52,664 nucleotides of DNA from Deltaproteobacteria bacterium (GCA_016219005.1 JACRCN010000053.1:1-52664); one strand, 5' to 3'; counted from the stretch's first letter, positions 16,969-26,274 are shown. The notes: generated from the sequence alone by a model not told the origin. Made by a program: numbers and translations.

Positions 16969-18096
16969 TTACTTGCCGTAGCCGACCAGTTTCTTGTCCA
17001 TGGCGCTCTTGCCCATGTTGTAAAACAAACCATTGGTCTGTGAGGTGTAGGGCACCGTCAGGTTGGCCCAGTCGGTCATGGACTTGTACACCTTGGCAAA
17101 GAAGGGATCCTGCTTGGCGTATTTTTCCAGGACCTCTTTGGAGGCCGCCATGTAGGCCGGGAAGACGTCCGGCGGAGTGTCGAGCACCTGCACCTTGTCT
17201 TCCACCACAAACTTCTTCAACGCCTTGCTGTTCTGACTCACGTTCCAGTTGTAGGTGTCGGTGATCAGGGCCATGATGCCGGTCTGGAAAATCGCCTGCA
17301 GGTCTTTCGGCAGCTTGTTCCACCAATCCAGGTTGACATAAATGTCGCCGATGTCGATGGCCTGGTGCAGGCCCTGGAGGTAGTAGTTCTTCCAGACGCT
17401 GTTGAGGCCTAGGGCAGCATCGTCTGCCGGGCCGATCCATTCGGCGGCATCGATAACACCGCGCTGGGCCGACGGGACGATCTCCCCGCCGGGCATGGAG
17501 ACGGTGGCCATACCCATCACCTTGAAAGATTCGGCCGGGATGCCGGGCGGTGAGCGGAATTTCAGCTTCTTGACTTCATCGAGATTCTTAAACGGCTTGG
17601 CGAACCAGCCGAAGGGGTCCGGCCCCATGGGCATACACATGAAGCCCTTGACTTTGAACTTCAGGACGTCAGTGAAGAACTGCTGATAGAGTTCGTCGCC
17701 GCCGCCGTCATAGAACCATGAAATGACGCTGACTTGATCCAGGCCTACCCCCAGTCCGGCCGTGGGGGCTGAGAACAGCAGGCCGGCGGGATGCTTGCCG
17801 GACCAGTAGTGGGTCCAGGCAAAGCCGCCGTTGACGATGCCCGCGTTGACCGCGTCGAGGATCTCAAAGACCCCCACCACGGCGCCGGCAGGCAGCACCT
17901 CGATCTTCAGCCGACCGCCGGACATGGCATCGACCCGGGTGCTCATGCGCTCGATGAGTTTAAAATAGATGCTGGAACTCGGGACTGCCGTCTGGATTTT
18001 GAGGTTGTGGTTCTGGGCCTGGGCATTGGACAACCCCAAGCCGGCAAGGCAAAACAACAGTGCCAATAGAAAACAAGCGATTCTCGTTAGTGCCAT
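16969..18096 (-). CDS. dctP: TRAP transporter substrate-binding protein, DctP family
   Basis: 375 residues with a Sec signal peptide (MALTRIACFLLALLFCLAGL, cleavage probably after NAQAQ). The DctP/TAXI-unlike periplasmic fold shows VDAMSGGRLKIEVLPAGAVV and KLKFRSPPGIPAESFKVMG; the latter segment carries the conserved Arg that usually salt-bridges an anionic ligand. It binds the imported organic anion and delivers it to DctQM. Its promoter region is shared with the glycyl radical enzyme, so the ligand is probably that enzyme's sulfonate substrate (inference). Confidence 0.93.
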   Translation of the reverse strand: MALTRIACFLLALLFCLAGLGLSNAQAQNHNLKIQTAVPSSSIYFKLIERMSTRVDAMSGGRLKIEVLPAGAVVGVFEILDAVNAGIVNGGFAWTHYWSGKHPAGLLFSAPTAGLGVGLDQVSVISWFYDGGGDELYQQFFTDVLKFKVKGFMCMPMGPDPFGWFAKPFKNLDEVKKLKFRSPPGIPAESFKVMGMATVSMPGGEIVPSAQRGVIDAAEWIGPADDAALGLNSVWKNYYLQGLHQAIDIGDIYVNLDWWNKLPKDLQAIFQTGIMALITDTYNWNVSQNSKALKKFVVEDKVQVLDTPPDVFPAYMAASKEVLEKYAKQDPFFAKVYKSMTDWANLTVPYTSQTNGLFYNMGKSAMDKKLVGYGK

Positions 18097-18165
18097 TGGT
18101 CCCTCCCTCAGTTGTTGTTTTGTTTAGAACATCCCATAGCCAGGATCCAGTCGCGAAATCAGAAT

Positions 18166-18178
18166 AGTTGTTACAACT
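18166..18178. repeat. Short inverted repeat in the dctP leader
   Basis: AGTTGTTACAACT has perfect 6-base arms around a central T. It resembles the half-sites of the TGTTGCAA elements further upstream but lies inside the predicted dctP transcript. Confidence 0.35.
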
Positions 18179-18216
18179 TCAGGCATGCATGGAATGAAAC
18201 ATGCTGTTCGAAATTA

Positions 18217-18232
18217 AGCAATTATCACGCCA
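18217..18232 (-). promoter_or_regulatory. Sigma-54 (-24/-12) promoter of the TRAP operon
   Basis: The minus strand reads TGGCGTGATAATTGCT, with GG and GC at exact spacing. It lies about 120 bases before the dctP start codon, giving a predicted leader of about 110 bases. Confidence 0.62.
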
Positions 18233-18419
18233 TTTGCTAAAAATGAGACAATATCCACTTGCCTTTCGCAGGGACTTAAGATTTTAATAAAAAAACGTTT
18301 TATCAAAGCGTTACATAAAGTCTTGCGGGTTGTATCAATTTCCCGCCGATTAATGGTACATATATGTATCACATTATTTAGGTGGTTGAGTTGCCAATGC
18401 GGTCGCATAATTGCCACTG

Positions 18420-18501
18420 ATGTTGCAAAATTACAACATTAAAAAGTTACAAAATCAAACATAACCAAGCAAATACATTGACTGGTGCAATTTTGCAACA
18501 T
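18420..18501. promoter_or_regulatory. Paired inverted-repeat sites, probable enhancer (activator-binding) region
   Basis: ATGTTGCAAAATT at 18420-18432 is the exact reverse complement of AATTTTGCAACAT at 18489-18501. Each is itself part of a near-palindrome: TGTTGCAAAATTACAACA at 18421-18438, and a degenerate copy at 18485-18500. They lie in a very AT-rich 690-base gap between the two divergent sigma-54 promoters, about 190 bases from one and 150 from the other, where enhancer sites for a bEBP are expected. A TACATATATGTA palindrome also occurs at 18357-18368. No gene is supported between 18097 and 18788. Confidence 0.55.
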
Positions 18502-18646
18502 TTTTAAAAAACTAATTCGCCCAATTGCTCAATTTAGAAACTTATCTGAAAGATTGAGTATTTTTGTTCATCGGCGCAGCCGCCAGCGGCGCGGGGAACC
18601 GCTAGATCCCAGGCATTGAATCGTTCCCGTCCGGATTCCATGACAA

Positions 18647-18662
18647 AGGCATGAGAATTGCT
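18647..18662 (+). promoter_or_regulatory. Sigma-54 (-24/-12) promoter of the glycyl radical enzyme operon
   Basis: AGGCATGAGAATTGCT carries GG and GC at the correct spacing with a perfect TTGCT. It lies 126 bases before the start codon at 18789 and shares AGGCAT-N5-TTGC with the aldehyde dehydrogenase promoter at 13434-13449. Confidence 0.65.
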
Positions 18663-18788
18663 ATAGTGTAGTTAAGAACCGCTCCCAACAAGAAAAATCT
18701 AAACGGTGAAGGGTTGCTTTGCTTCGGCCATCGAGCCGAATATGATCGGAAAATAAAATAGCCGCTTATAACCGATAAGGAGGTTGCC

Positions 18789-21275
18789 ATGGAATGCTGT
18801 GATGTACTGTCCCCCCAGGAAGAGAGACTTAAGGAGGAAATGCTCGGCCGTGGTGCAAAATTTGAAAAAGGCCGCGAGCGGGTTTTCAGCATCCTCAAAG
18901 GCTTTCAGATGCAGCGTCCGCGCATCGACATCGAGCGGGCCAAATACTTCACCGAATCGATGCGGCAAACCGAGGGGCAACACCTGACCCTCCGTTGGGC
19001 GAAAGCGCTGAAGAACATTGCCGAGAAGATGACGGTTTACATCGACGACCACCAACTCATCGTCGGCCGTTCGGGCCAGCCCGGCCGCTATGGCATTCTC
19101 TACCCGGAATTGGACGGCGACTTCCTGGACATGGCCGTCCAGCAGCTCTCCACGCGCACCCAGTCGCCTTTCGACATCGCTGCCAAGGACGCCCAAGTGG
19201 TCATCGACGAGATTGCCCCGTACTGGAAGGGCAAGACTTTCCACGAGGCGCTTGCGGTTGCGTTGCCCGAGGAAACCGCCCGGTACACGTTCAACCCCGA
19301 AGACCCCCTGATGTCGAGGTTCATCGTCAACGAAACATCCTCCTTCCGCTCGAGCCTCCAGTGGGTTCACGATTATGAAAAAGCCTTAAAAAAAGGATTC
19401 AAGCGCCTCCGGAGCGAAGCCGAAGAGCGGCTGCAGGGCCTCGACCCCTTCAGCCCGGTCGACAACGTTGAAAAAAAGCCGTTCCTCGAAGCGATAATCA
19501 CCCTGTGCGATGCCATCGTTATATGGGCCAAGCGCCACTCGCGGTTGGCAGCAGAAATGGCGGTCACGGAAAATAACCCGCGGCGCAAGGCGGAACTCCT
19601 TGAGATCGCCCGGATCTGCGACAAGGTCCCCGAACAGCCTGCCGAAACGTTCCATGAAGCCATGCAGTCGCAGTGGTTCGTGCAAATGTTCTCGCGCATT
19701 GAGCAGAAGACCGGCACCATCATCTCCAACGGCCGGATGGACCAGTATCTCTATCCGTATTTTAAAAAAGACGTGGAGGAAGGCCGCATCACCGAAGAGC
19801 GCGTTATCGAGCTCATGGAGTGCATGTGGGTCGCGATGGCCCAATTCCTCGATTTGTACATCTCCCCGGCCGGCGGCGCCATCAACGAAGGCTACGCCCA
19901 TTGGGAAGCGGTGACCATTGGCGGCCAGACCAAGAACGGCTACGACGCCACCAATGAGCTGTCTTACCTTTTCCTGCAGAGCAAACGCGAGTTCCCGACC
20001 CATTACCCGGATTTGGCGGCACGGGTTCACACGCGCTCACCCGAGCGGTACCTCGCGGAAATCGCCGAGACGATCAAGGAGGGATCGGGATTCCCGAAAT
20101 TGATCAACGACGAGGAAATCGTCCCGCTGCTTTTATCCAAGGGTGCGACCTTCGAAGAGGCTCTGGACTATGCCGTGTCGGGCTGCGCGGAAGCCCGTAT
20201 GCCCAACCGCGACACCTACACCAGCGGTTGCGCCTACATCAACTTCGCCGCCGCTCTGGAGATGACCCTCTACAGCGGCAAGATGAAAAAATACGGCGAC
20301 GAGCAGATCGGCATGCAGACCGGAGATCCCCGCTCGTTCCAGACCTGGGAGGAGTTCTATAACGCCTACCTGGCGCACCAGACCGATTACATCAAACAGG
20401 CGTTCATCCAGCAGCATCACATCATTCGCCTGCGGGCCCAGCACTTTGCGGTCCCCCTGGGCTCGGCGCTGCACGATCTGTGCATGGAGAGCTGCCTCGA
20501 CCTGCACCAGCCCAAGATTCCGGGCGGCATCGACATGGGGTATTTCGAATTCATCGGCTACGGCACGGTGGTCGATTCCCTCTCGGCGATCAAGAAGCTG
20601 GTTTTCGAAGAGAAGAAGCTAACCATGTCGGAGCTTCTATATGCCCTGCAAAACAATTTCGAGGGCAAAGAGGACGTGCGCCAACTGTTGATGAACGTGC
20701 CCTGCTACGGCAACAACGACCCATATGCCGACAGCATCGGCAAAGCCCTCGACAGGGCTGCGCTTGAGTTCACCCACAAGTACTCCAAGGAACTGGGGGT
20801 CCACCTTGATCTGCGCCTCGTGCCTTTCACCTCGCACGTTCCCTTCGGCAAGGTCGTCAGCGCCACCCCCAACGGGCGCAAAGCATGGACGCCCCTCTCC
20901 GACGGGTCCTCGGCATCTCAAGGTTCCGACAAGAACGGGCCGACCGCGGTTCTGCTGTCCAACTTCACCACCAAGAACCTCGACTACCGGGAACGGGCAG
21001 CACGGCTGTTGAACATCAAGTTCACGCCCAAGTGCGTGGCCGGCGAGGAGGGGACGGACAAGCTGGTCTCCTTCATCCGCACCTGGTGCGACCTGAAACT
21101 CTGGCACGTTCAGTTCAACATCATCAACAAGCAAACCCTCATATCGGCCCAGAAGAATCCGGAAAAATACCGGGGCCTCATCGTGAGGATTGCGGGCTAT
21201 AGCGCCTACTTCGTGGACCTGTCCCCCGATCTGCAGAACGACCTGATCGCGCGGACGGGCCACGACCAACTCTAA
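18789..21275 (+). CDS. islA: Glycyl radical enzyme, isethionate sulfite-lyase-like C-S lyase
   Basis: 828 residues, full length for the PFL-like family. The glycyl radical site is Gly803 in [10 protein letters not shown] and the thiyl/base pair is Cys466-x-Glu468 in [10 protein letters not shown]. Sulfonate-binding residues that I recall for isethionate sulfite-lyase (Arg189, Gln193, Trp374, Arg678, with Cys468, Glu470, Gly805) all fall here at a constant offset of two: Arg187, Gln191, Trp372, Arg676. The position I recall as Phe680 is Val678. The reaction would be isethionate to acetaldehyde plus sulfite, or the equivalent on a slightly larger sulfonate such as dihydroxypropanesulfonate. A strong AAGGAGG site precedes the ATG. 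The activase follows, TRAP import genes diverge, and a CoA-acylating aldehyde dehydrogenase lies nearby, all with sigma-54 promoters. Diol dehydratase and choline lyase are less likely because the residues after Cys (AEARMP) differ from their VEP pattern. Confidence 0.8.
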   Translation: MECCDVLSPQEERLKEEMLGRGAKFEKGRERVFSILKGFQMQRPRIDIERAKYFTESMRQTEGQHLTLRWAKALKNIAEKMTVYIDDHQLIVGRSGQPGRYGILYPELDGDFLDMAVQQLSTRTQSPFDIAAKDAQVVIDEIAPYWKGKTFHEALAVALPEETARYTFNPEDPLMSRFIVNETSSFRSSLQWVHDYEKALKKGFKRLRSEAEERLQGLDPFSPVDNVEKKPFLEAIITLCDAIVIWAKRHSRLAAEMAVTENNPRRKAELLEIARICDKVPEQPAETFHEAMQSQWFVQMFSRIEQKTGTIISNGRMDQYLYPYFKKDVEEGRITEERVIELMECMWVAMAQFLDLYISPAGGAINEGYAHWEAVTIGGQTKNGYDATNELSYLFLQSKREFPTHYPDLAARVHTRSPERYLAEIAETIKEGSGFPKLINDEEIVPLLLSKGATFEEALDYAVSGCAEARMPNRDTYTSGCAYINFAAALEMTLYSGKMKKYGDEQIGMQTGDPRSFQTWEEFYNAYLAHQTDYIKQAFIQQHHIIRLRAQHFAVPLGSALHDLCMESCLDLHQPKIPGGIDMGYFEFIGYGTVVDSLSAIKKLVFEEKKLTMSELLYALQNNFEGKEDVRQLLMNVPCYGNNDPYADSIGKALDRAALEFTHKYSKELGVHLDLRLVPFTSHVPFGKVVSATPNGRKAWTPLSDGSSASQGSDKNGPTAVLLSNFTTKNLDYRERAARLLNIKFTPKCVAGEEGTDKLVSFIRTWCDLKLWHVQFNIINKQTLISAQKNPEKYRGLIVRIAGYSAYFVDLSPDLQNDLIARTGHDQL

Positions 21276-21293
21276 CCCTCACATCTGCCTTCT

Positions 21294-21323
21294 CCGGGCC
21301 GCCGGTTGGTGCCGGCGGCCCGG
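21294..21323 (+). terminator. Strong intercistronic hairpin between the radical enzyme and its activase
   Basis: CCGGGCCGCCGG (21294-21305) pairs perfectly with CCGGCGGCCCGG (21312-21323) across TTGGTG, with no T-run. It sits between the abundant enzyme and its activase, which also has a weak ribosome site. It probably lowers activase expression or protects the upstream mRNA. Confidence 0.6.
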
Positions 21324-21334
21324 ACGGGAACAAA

Positions 21335-22303
21335 ATGAAGAATTCAGGATCTGTTTTCAACATACAGAAGTATTCCGTTCACGACGGTCCGGGCATCCGG
21401 ACCGTCGTTTTCCTCAAAGGCTGCCCCCTGCGCTGCAGGTGGTGCAGCAACCCGGAATCCCAGAAACCTCAACCCCAGCTCGCCTACAACCGCAACAAGT
21501 GTCTGACGCTCGAGCACTGCGTGCGCTGCCTTGAGGTCTGCACGGCGGGAGCGATCAAAAGCGGCGAGGGAAACAGGGTTCAAATAGACCGTGAGACCTG
21601 CTCCGAGTGCCTGCTCTGTACGAAGGCCTGCCCGCCGCTCGCCCTGAACCCTTATGGCGAGACCATGACGGTCGACCAGGTGATCCGGAAAGTCGAAGAA
21701 GATAGTGCGTTCTATTCACGGTCCGGCGGGGGAATGACCTTGGGTGGGGGGGAGCCGCTGCACCAACCCGAGTTCGCAATCGACCTTCTGAGGGAAGCTC
21801 GCCGCCGCCGACTCAACACGGCCATGGAGACCTGCGGCTTTTGCCGGTGGGAAGACCTCCAAACGGCCGCCGGCTACTTGCAAACGTTATTGTACGACAT
21901 CAAAAGCATGGATGCCGAAAAGCACAAAGCTTTCACCGGTGTTTCGAACGAGCTCATTCTGGAGAACTTGAATCGGGTCCGGGAGGCGCTCCCGAAGCTG
22001 TCGATCTTGGTCCGGACACCGATCGTGCCTGGGTTCAACGACAGCGTTGAGGATGTCCGGGCCATTCTTCAGCATATCCAGGGACTGCCCAACGTCCGGT
22101 TTGAAGCGTTGGACTACCACCGCATGGGCAAGCCCAAGTACGAGTACTTAGGACTTGAGTTTCCGATGGGGGATCAGATGCTGGAGGCAGAGCGCATAAA
22201 GCAGATCCGAGCGCTCATCCGTTCCGAGTTCCCCCACTTGTGCGCACCGTCCTCAACTGAAAAGGGGCAAAGCCGAAAATCCGCCGCCGGGCGGCAAACG
22301 TGA
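21335..22303 (+). CDS. islB: Glycyl radical enzyme activating enzyme (radical SAM)
   Basis: 322 residues. The radical SAM cluster motif C30-x3-C34-x2-C37 (KGCPLRCRWCSNPE) is followed by a ferredoxin-like insert with two further 4Fe-4S sites: Cys 56, 62, 65, 69 and Cys 89, 92, 95, 99. GGMTLGGGEPLHQP is the SAM-binding glycine-rich loop. It cleaves S-adenosylmethionine to put the glycyl radical on Gly803 of the upstream enzyme. The two-cluster insert is typical of activases for non-PFL glycyl radical enzymes. It starts 59 bases after the partner gene, with a poor ribosome site. The last bases of the gene lie in the left arm of a 28-base inverted repeat (22286-22448). Confidence 0.93.
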   Translation: MKNSGSVFNIQKYSVHDGPGIRTVVFLKGCPLRCRWCSNPESQKPQPQLAYNRNKCLTLEHCVRCLEVCTAGAIKSGEGNRVQIDRETCSECLLCTKACPPLALNPYGETMTVDQVIRKVEEDSAFYSRSGGGMTLGGGEPLHQPEFAIDLLREARRRRLNTAMETCGFCRWEDLQTAAGYLQTLLYDIKSMDAEKHKAFTGVSNELILENLNRVREALPKLSILVRTPIVPGFNDSVEDVRAILQHIQGLPNVRFEALDYHRMGKPKYEYLGLEFPMGDQMLEAERIKQIRALIRSEFPHLCAPSSTEKGQSRKSAAGRQT

Positions 22304-22448
22304 GAAGCGCCCTGTATTTTCACCACATATCCTCCCTCCCATGCCACATCCAATAGGGAAGGAGGGGCGCAGCTGATAGCCGCGTCCCTCTCCACTCCCG
22401 GTGCTTAACAGAGAAGGAAAAGGGCGCTTCTCACGCTTGCCGCCCGGC
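22286..22448. repeat. Large near-perfect inverted repeat (28-base arms)
   Basis: The left arm, 22286-22313, and the right arm, 22421-22448, are reverse complements in 27 of 28 positions; the core is GTGAGAAGCGCCCT against AGGGCGCTTCTCAC. The 107-base spacer contains a smaller inverted repeat (CCTCCCTCCC against GGGAAGGAGG). The left arm includes the stop codon of the activase gene. It may serve as a two-way terminator between this operon and the opposing epimerase gene, or be a small non-autonomous mobile repeat. The remaining 22449-22591 shows no gene. Confidence 0.75.
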
Positions 22449-22591
22449 TTTGCATCCGTCAACGGCCGGGCCTCGCACTTCAGATGCCGGCCATGCCGGA
22501 GGCCGGCCGTCACAGGGACGGCAGGGGACCGATCGACGGCGCAGATTTGCCCTCGGCCCTAGGATAACCGGATCGGATAGGGTGGGTGAAT

Positions 22592-23509
22592 TCAGCCTAC
22601 CGAAACCAACCGGAGGTGCTCCTCAACTGCGGCCTCGATCGTGTAATCCGGCTTCCAACTCAACTCTTCCCGCGCCTTCCGGTCGTCATAGGCGACGGGA
22701 TAGGGCGAAAAGCTTCCGCCCCCTTCTTTCAAGGTGACCTTTGACTGCGGTCGATGGCGCAGGGCAATGTCCACAACATCCCGAATGGAATGCACCCCGC
22801 CTGAGATGTTGAAGATGCGCTGTTTCAAGACGGGCTGGTCCCACACCAGCAGGATCGCTTTGACCGCATCCTTGACATAGAGCCAGTCGCCGCGCTCCTC
22901 CGGGTTTCCGACCACGATCTGCTCCCCCCGCGCGATGGAATCGAGAATCAGCGAGGAGTAAAGGGCGGTGATCCCCGTGGTGCGCCCCGGCCCGAACACC
23001 CATGTGAACCGCAGCGCGCAGGTATCCATGCCGTGCTTGCGGGCGTACCACGAGAGCAAATGCTCGGATGCCAGTTTCGTCTGGCCGTAAATGGTTTCCG
23101 GGTTCTTGGGCGCGTCGTCCTGCACCGGCTCTGTTGCATCTCGGCCGAAAACGGAAATGGAGCTCACCATGAAAAACTTTTTTGTCTTCAGGGCCAAGGC
23201 CGCATCCAAGAGCGCCTGGGTCGAACCGAAGTTGACTTGGAACCCTCGCAACGGGTTTTCCTCGCAAGGCCCGGCGAGGATCGCACCTAGGTGGAAAACC
23301 CCTTCGGGTCGGCTGGCCATCATGGCCCGGTAAAGATCAGGGGCCGACCCGAGGTCGCCTCGCAGGTAGCCGATTCGGCCCATGACCGAGCTCAGCGCCT
23401 TGGGTTCGGCCGCCATGTCGAAGACGACCACCTCGTGGCCTCGGTCCAGAAGCCGGGGGACGAGGTACGACCCGATGAAACCGGCCCCGCCGGTCACAAA
23501 TACCCGCAT
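22592..23509 (-). CDS. NAD-dependent epimerase/dehydratase (extended SDR)
   Basis: 305 residues. The N-terminal Rossmann motif TGGAGFIGSYLV, the catalytic YGQTK (Tyr-x3-Lys) with upstream SSISVFG Ser, and RFTWVFGPGR mark an extended short-chain dehydrogenase similar to nucleotide-sugar epimerases and related threonine-dehydrogenase-like or uronate enzymes. It is the last gene of the long minus-strand operon headed by the sugar-type importer, 39 bases after the ATPase gene. A role in oxidising or epimerising the imported compound is likely. The exact reaction cannot be assigned. Confidence 0.88.
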   Translation of the reverse strand: MRVFVTGGAGFIGSYLVPRLLDRGHEVVVFDMAAEPKALSSVMGRIGYLRGDLGSAPDLYRAMMASRPEGVFHLGAILAGPCEENPLRGFQVNFGSTQALLDAALALKTKKFFMVSSISVFGRDATEPVQDDAPKNPETIYGQTKLASEHLLSWYARKHGMDTCALRFTWVFGPGRTTGITALYSSLILDSIARGEQIVVGNPEERGDWLYVKDAVKAILLVWDQPVLKQRIFNISGGVHSIRDVVDIALRHRPQSKVTLKEGGGSFSPYPVAYDDRKAREELSWKPDYTIEAAVEEHLRLVSVG

Positions 23510-23548
23510 GCTTCAATCTCCTTTTGATAGGTGGGTTGCTGCCCTCGA

Positions 23549-24343
23549 TCAGATGCCTTCCGACGAGCGCAGCTTCTGAAATTCCTCGCGGACAACTTTC
23601 TCGATCCCTGCCCGAATCCTGATGAACTCGGGGGATGTCTTGGTGGCGGCATCCCTCGGATACGGCACGTCGATCGGGATAACTTCCCGGATCCGGCCGG
23701 GGCGGGCCGCCATAATGACCACGCGGGTGGAGAGGAACGCCGCCTCCTCGACCCCGTGGGTGACGAAAACCACCGTCTTGCGTTCCTTCTCCAGGATCTG
23801 CAGCAGCGATTCCTGCATGAAGTGCCGGGTCTGGGCATCCAAAGCGCCGAACGGCTCATCCATGAGGAGAACCTGCGGGTTAACGGCATAGGAGCGTGCA
23901 ATGGCCACCCGCTGCTTCATTCCGCCGGAGAGTTGCTTTGGGTAAGCGTCTTTGAAATCCCTCAGGTTCACCAGGTCGATGAAGTGTTCGGAAATGCGGT
24001 CGATTTCTTCCGAGGAACAGCGGTTGGCGGCTAAGCGAAGCCCGAACTGAACATTCTCTTTGACCGTCAGCCACGGGAAAACCGCATACTGTTGAAAAAC
24101 GACGCCCCGGTCCGGCCCCGGCCCGGTGATCCGTTTTCCATCCATGACGACCGAGCCAGCGGTTGGCTCCAGGAAACCGGCGATGGTGTTCAGAAGCGTC
24201 GTTTTGCCGCACCCTGAGGGACCCAGCAGGCAGATGAATTCCCCCGGTTCAATAGACAGGTGGATATCCCTCAGCGCCTCGAAACTCCCGGCAGCGCTGC
24301 TGTACGTCAACCCGACTCCTTGGATTACGATCCCTTTCTCCAT
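23549..24343 (-). CDS. ABC importer ATPase, NitT/TauT type (second system)
   Basis: 264 residues with intact Walker A GPSGCGKTT, Q-loop VFQQYAVFPW, signature LSGGMKQR, Walker B LLMDEPFGALD and switch VTHGVEEA. Unlike the pair in region 2, this ATPase is complete and presumably works as a homodimer. The open frame extends to 25066 but overlaps the permease gene; the ATG at 24343 follows a GGGGGAG site. It belongs with the permease (24370) and binding protein (25282). Confidence 0.93.
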   Translation of the reverse strand: MEKGIVIQGVGLTYSSAAGSFEALRDIHLSIEPGEFICLLGPSGCGKTTLLNTIAGFLEPTAGSVVMDGKRITGPGPDRGVVFQQYAVFPWLTVKENVQFGLRLAANRCSSEEIDRISEHFIDLVNLRDFKDAYPKQLSGGMKQRVAIARSYAVNPQVLLMDEPFGALDAQTRHFMQESLLQILEKERKTVVFVTHGVEEAAFLSTRVVIMAARPGRIREVIPIDVPYPRDAATKTSPEFIRIRAGIEKVVREEFQKLRSSEGI

Positions 24344-24369
24344 CAAGACTCCCCCTGCAAAAACGAAAT

Positions 24370-25185
24370 TCAGTTGGACATTTTTTCCTGCCACTGGGTT
24401 GCCTTGGTTTCGATCAACCTGACGATAGCGTCCATCACCAGCGAAATGATCCCGATCAGGATGATCCCGAGAACCAGCGGTGGCATTTGGAAAAAATTCT
24501 GTGCCTCCACCATCATGGCGCCGATTCCCCGCTGGGCGGCGATCAGCTCCGCGGCGACGAGCGTCGCCCAGCACACCCCGAGCGACACCCGGCAGGCCGT
24601 AATGATATGCGGCACCAGCTGGGGAAGGATGATCTTGCGGAACATTTCCATGTTGGTGGCCCCGAGGGTGCGCGCCGCGCGAACATAGATGGGGTCCAGC
24701 GAAACCAGGGCTTGGTAGATGACCACAAGGGCCGGGAAGAAGGAGGCATAGCTCAGGACAATGATCTTGGACGTCTCGCCGATTCCAAAGAAAATGATCA
24801 TCAGCGGGATCAGGGCAATGGGGGGTAGTGCCCTGAAAAAGTTGATGCCGGGGTCGGCCAGCAGACGCACCACCCTGAACCAGCCGATCAGGAACCCGAA
24901 GATGACCGCCAAGACGATCCCAATGCTGAAGCTGACCAGAACCCGGAGGAAGCTGGCATACATGTGTTGCTGAAGGCTTCCATCGCGCAGCTGGGCGACA
25001 CAGGACTGCGCCACCGCTGCAATCGAAGGGAAGAGCTTCGGGTTGATAAGCCCCACCGCGCGGCACGCTTCCCAGATCAGCATCAGCAGGGCAAACGACG
25101 CGACGAAGTAGACGCGCCGCTCGATCCGCTCCCGTCGCTGTTTTCTCTTGAATCGTCCTTCGATGCCAGGGTTTGCTCCGGCCAT
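24370..25185 (-). CDS. ABC importer permease, NitT/TauT type (second system)
   Basis: 271 residues: a basic cytoplasmic N-terminus (RFKRKQRRERIERR) then about six hydrophobic segments. The coupling loop VRAARTLGATNMEMFRKIIL leads into PQLVPHIITACRVSLGVCW, as in SsuC-type permeases. It is the single permease gene of this system, so a homodimeric pore is expected. It lies 26 bases before the ATPase gene and 96 bases after the binding-protein gene. Confidence 0.93.
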   Translation of the reverse strand: MAGANPGIEGRFKRKQRRERIERRVYFVASFALLMLIWEACRAVGLINPKLFPSIAAVAQSCVAQLRDGSLQQHMYASFLRVLVSFSIGIVLAVIFGFLIGWFRVVRLLADPGINFFRALPPIALIPLMIIFFGIGETSKIIVLSYASFFPALVVIYQALVSLDPIYVRAARTLGATNMEMFRKIILPQLVPHIITACRVSLGVCWATLVAAELIAAQRGIGAMMVEAQNFFQMPPLVLGIILIGIISLVMDAIVRLIETKATQWQEKMSN

Positions 25186-25281
25186 GCGCAGACCCCCTTT
25201 CTTAAAAATTCACGCCTGTTGAAGTCACGGGATGGCGCAACTGCGGGCAGGGCGGCTCCGCCCCGCCCGCAGCCGCAGGGG

Positions 25282-26274
25282 TTACTTCTTGACGATCTCC
25301 AGGTAAAGTTTCGGATCAAAAAACTCCTTGGGGTCCACCCAGTTGCCGATCGAACCGATCTCGACGAACACCTGCTCCACCTGCCCGATCCACTTGGACA
25401 CGGTCCCATCCTCGTAGAGCTTCGCCCAGGTCTGGGAGGTTTCGCACTTTTCCGCCTTCCAGCTGGTTTGAATGTCGGAGAAGGGGATGTTGCTGTAGGC
25501 TTTCTCGTGGATCAGCTTGAGGGATTCCTCCGGCTTGGCCATCAACTCATCGTTGGCCTTGGTCCAGGCCTTGATGAGTTTCTTCAGGACGTCTTTGTGC
25601 TCGTCATAGTATTTGTTGGCTGCTACCCAGCCCCCGATGATGGCTGCTTGGGGATAAAATTCCTTGGCCGAGGACAGCATGACGGCTCCCGGAACCTTGT
25701 CCCGGATCTGAACCTGGAACGGCGCCCATGTGCAGACAAAGGGTGTAGCGCCGGCGATGAAGGCCGAGACGGCGCCGGCCATGTCCATGCTGACTAGTTC
25801 AAGGTCCTTGTTGGAATCCATACCGTTCGCCTTCAAGGCGTTGTGCAGGAAAACGTGCGCGGTGGTCCCCTTGACCGTGGTCACCTTCTGCCCCTTGACA
25901 TCTTTGATGCTCTTGGCGCCGGTTTCCGGACGCGCGAACAGCATAGCCGTATCGTATTCGATATCGTTGATCAGGAAGATCTTGCCCACGCCCCGCGAGG
26001 GGAAGTTGGAGATGACCGCGCCCATGATGGCGACATCCACGCTGCCGCCGCTCAACGCCTGCATCAGCGGCACGCCGGAAGTGAACACGACAGGTTCCAG
26101 TTCCAGGCCTTGTTCCTTGAAATAGCCCTTATGCACCCCGAGCCACATCTGGCCATCCACCGCTAGGGTATGCAGATAACCGACTTTAACCTTTTCAACC
26201 GCATGGCTGACTGGAACCGAGGACAGGAAGAACAACCCGACCAACAACGCTATGGCGATTTTAGAAAACTTCAT
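25282..26274 (-). CDS. ABC importer substrate-binding protein, NMT1/TauA-like (second system)
   Basis: 330 residues with a Sec signal peptide (MKFSKIAIALLVGLFFLSSV, cleavage near VSHA). The mature start VEKVKVGYLHTLAVDGQMWL and the segment GGSVDVAIMGAVISNFPSRG are typical of the taurine/nitrate-type binding proteins. AAGGGAGGG precedes the ATG. The ligand is unknown. Its position inside an operon headed by a sugar-type importer is unusual. Confidence 0.92.
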   Translation of the reverse strand: MKFSKIAIALLVGLFFLSSVPVSHAVEKVKVGYLHTLAVDGQMWLGVHKGYFKEQGLELEPVVFTSGVPLMQALSGGSVDVAIMGAVISNFPSRGVGKIFLINDIEYDTAMLFARPETGAKSIKDVKGQKVTTVKGTTAHVFLHNALKANGMDSNKDLELVSMDMAGAVSAFIAGATPFVCTWAPFQVQIRDKVPGAVMLSSAKEFYPQAAIIGGWVAANKYYDEHKDVLKKLIKAWTKANDELMAKPEESLKLIHEKAYSNIPFSDIQTSWKAEKCETSQTWAKLYEDGTVSKWIGQVEQVFVEIGSIGNWVDPKEFFDPKLYLEIVKK

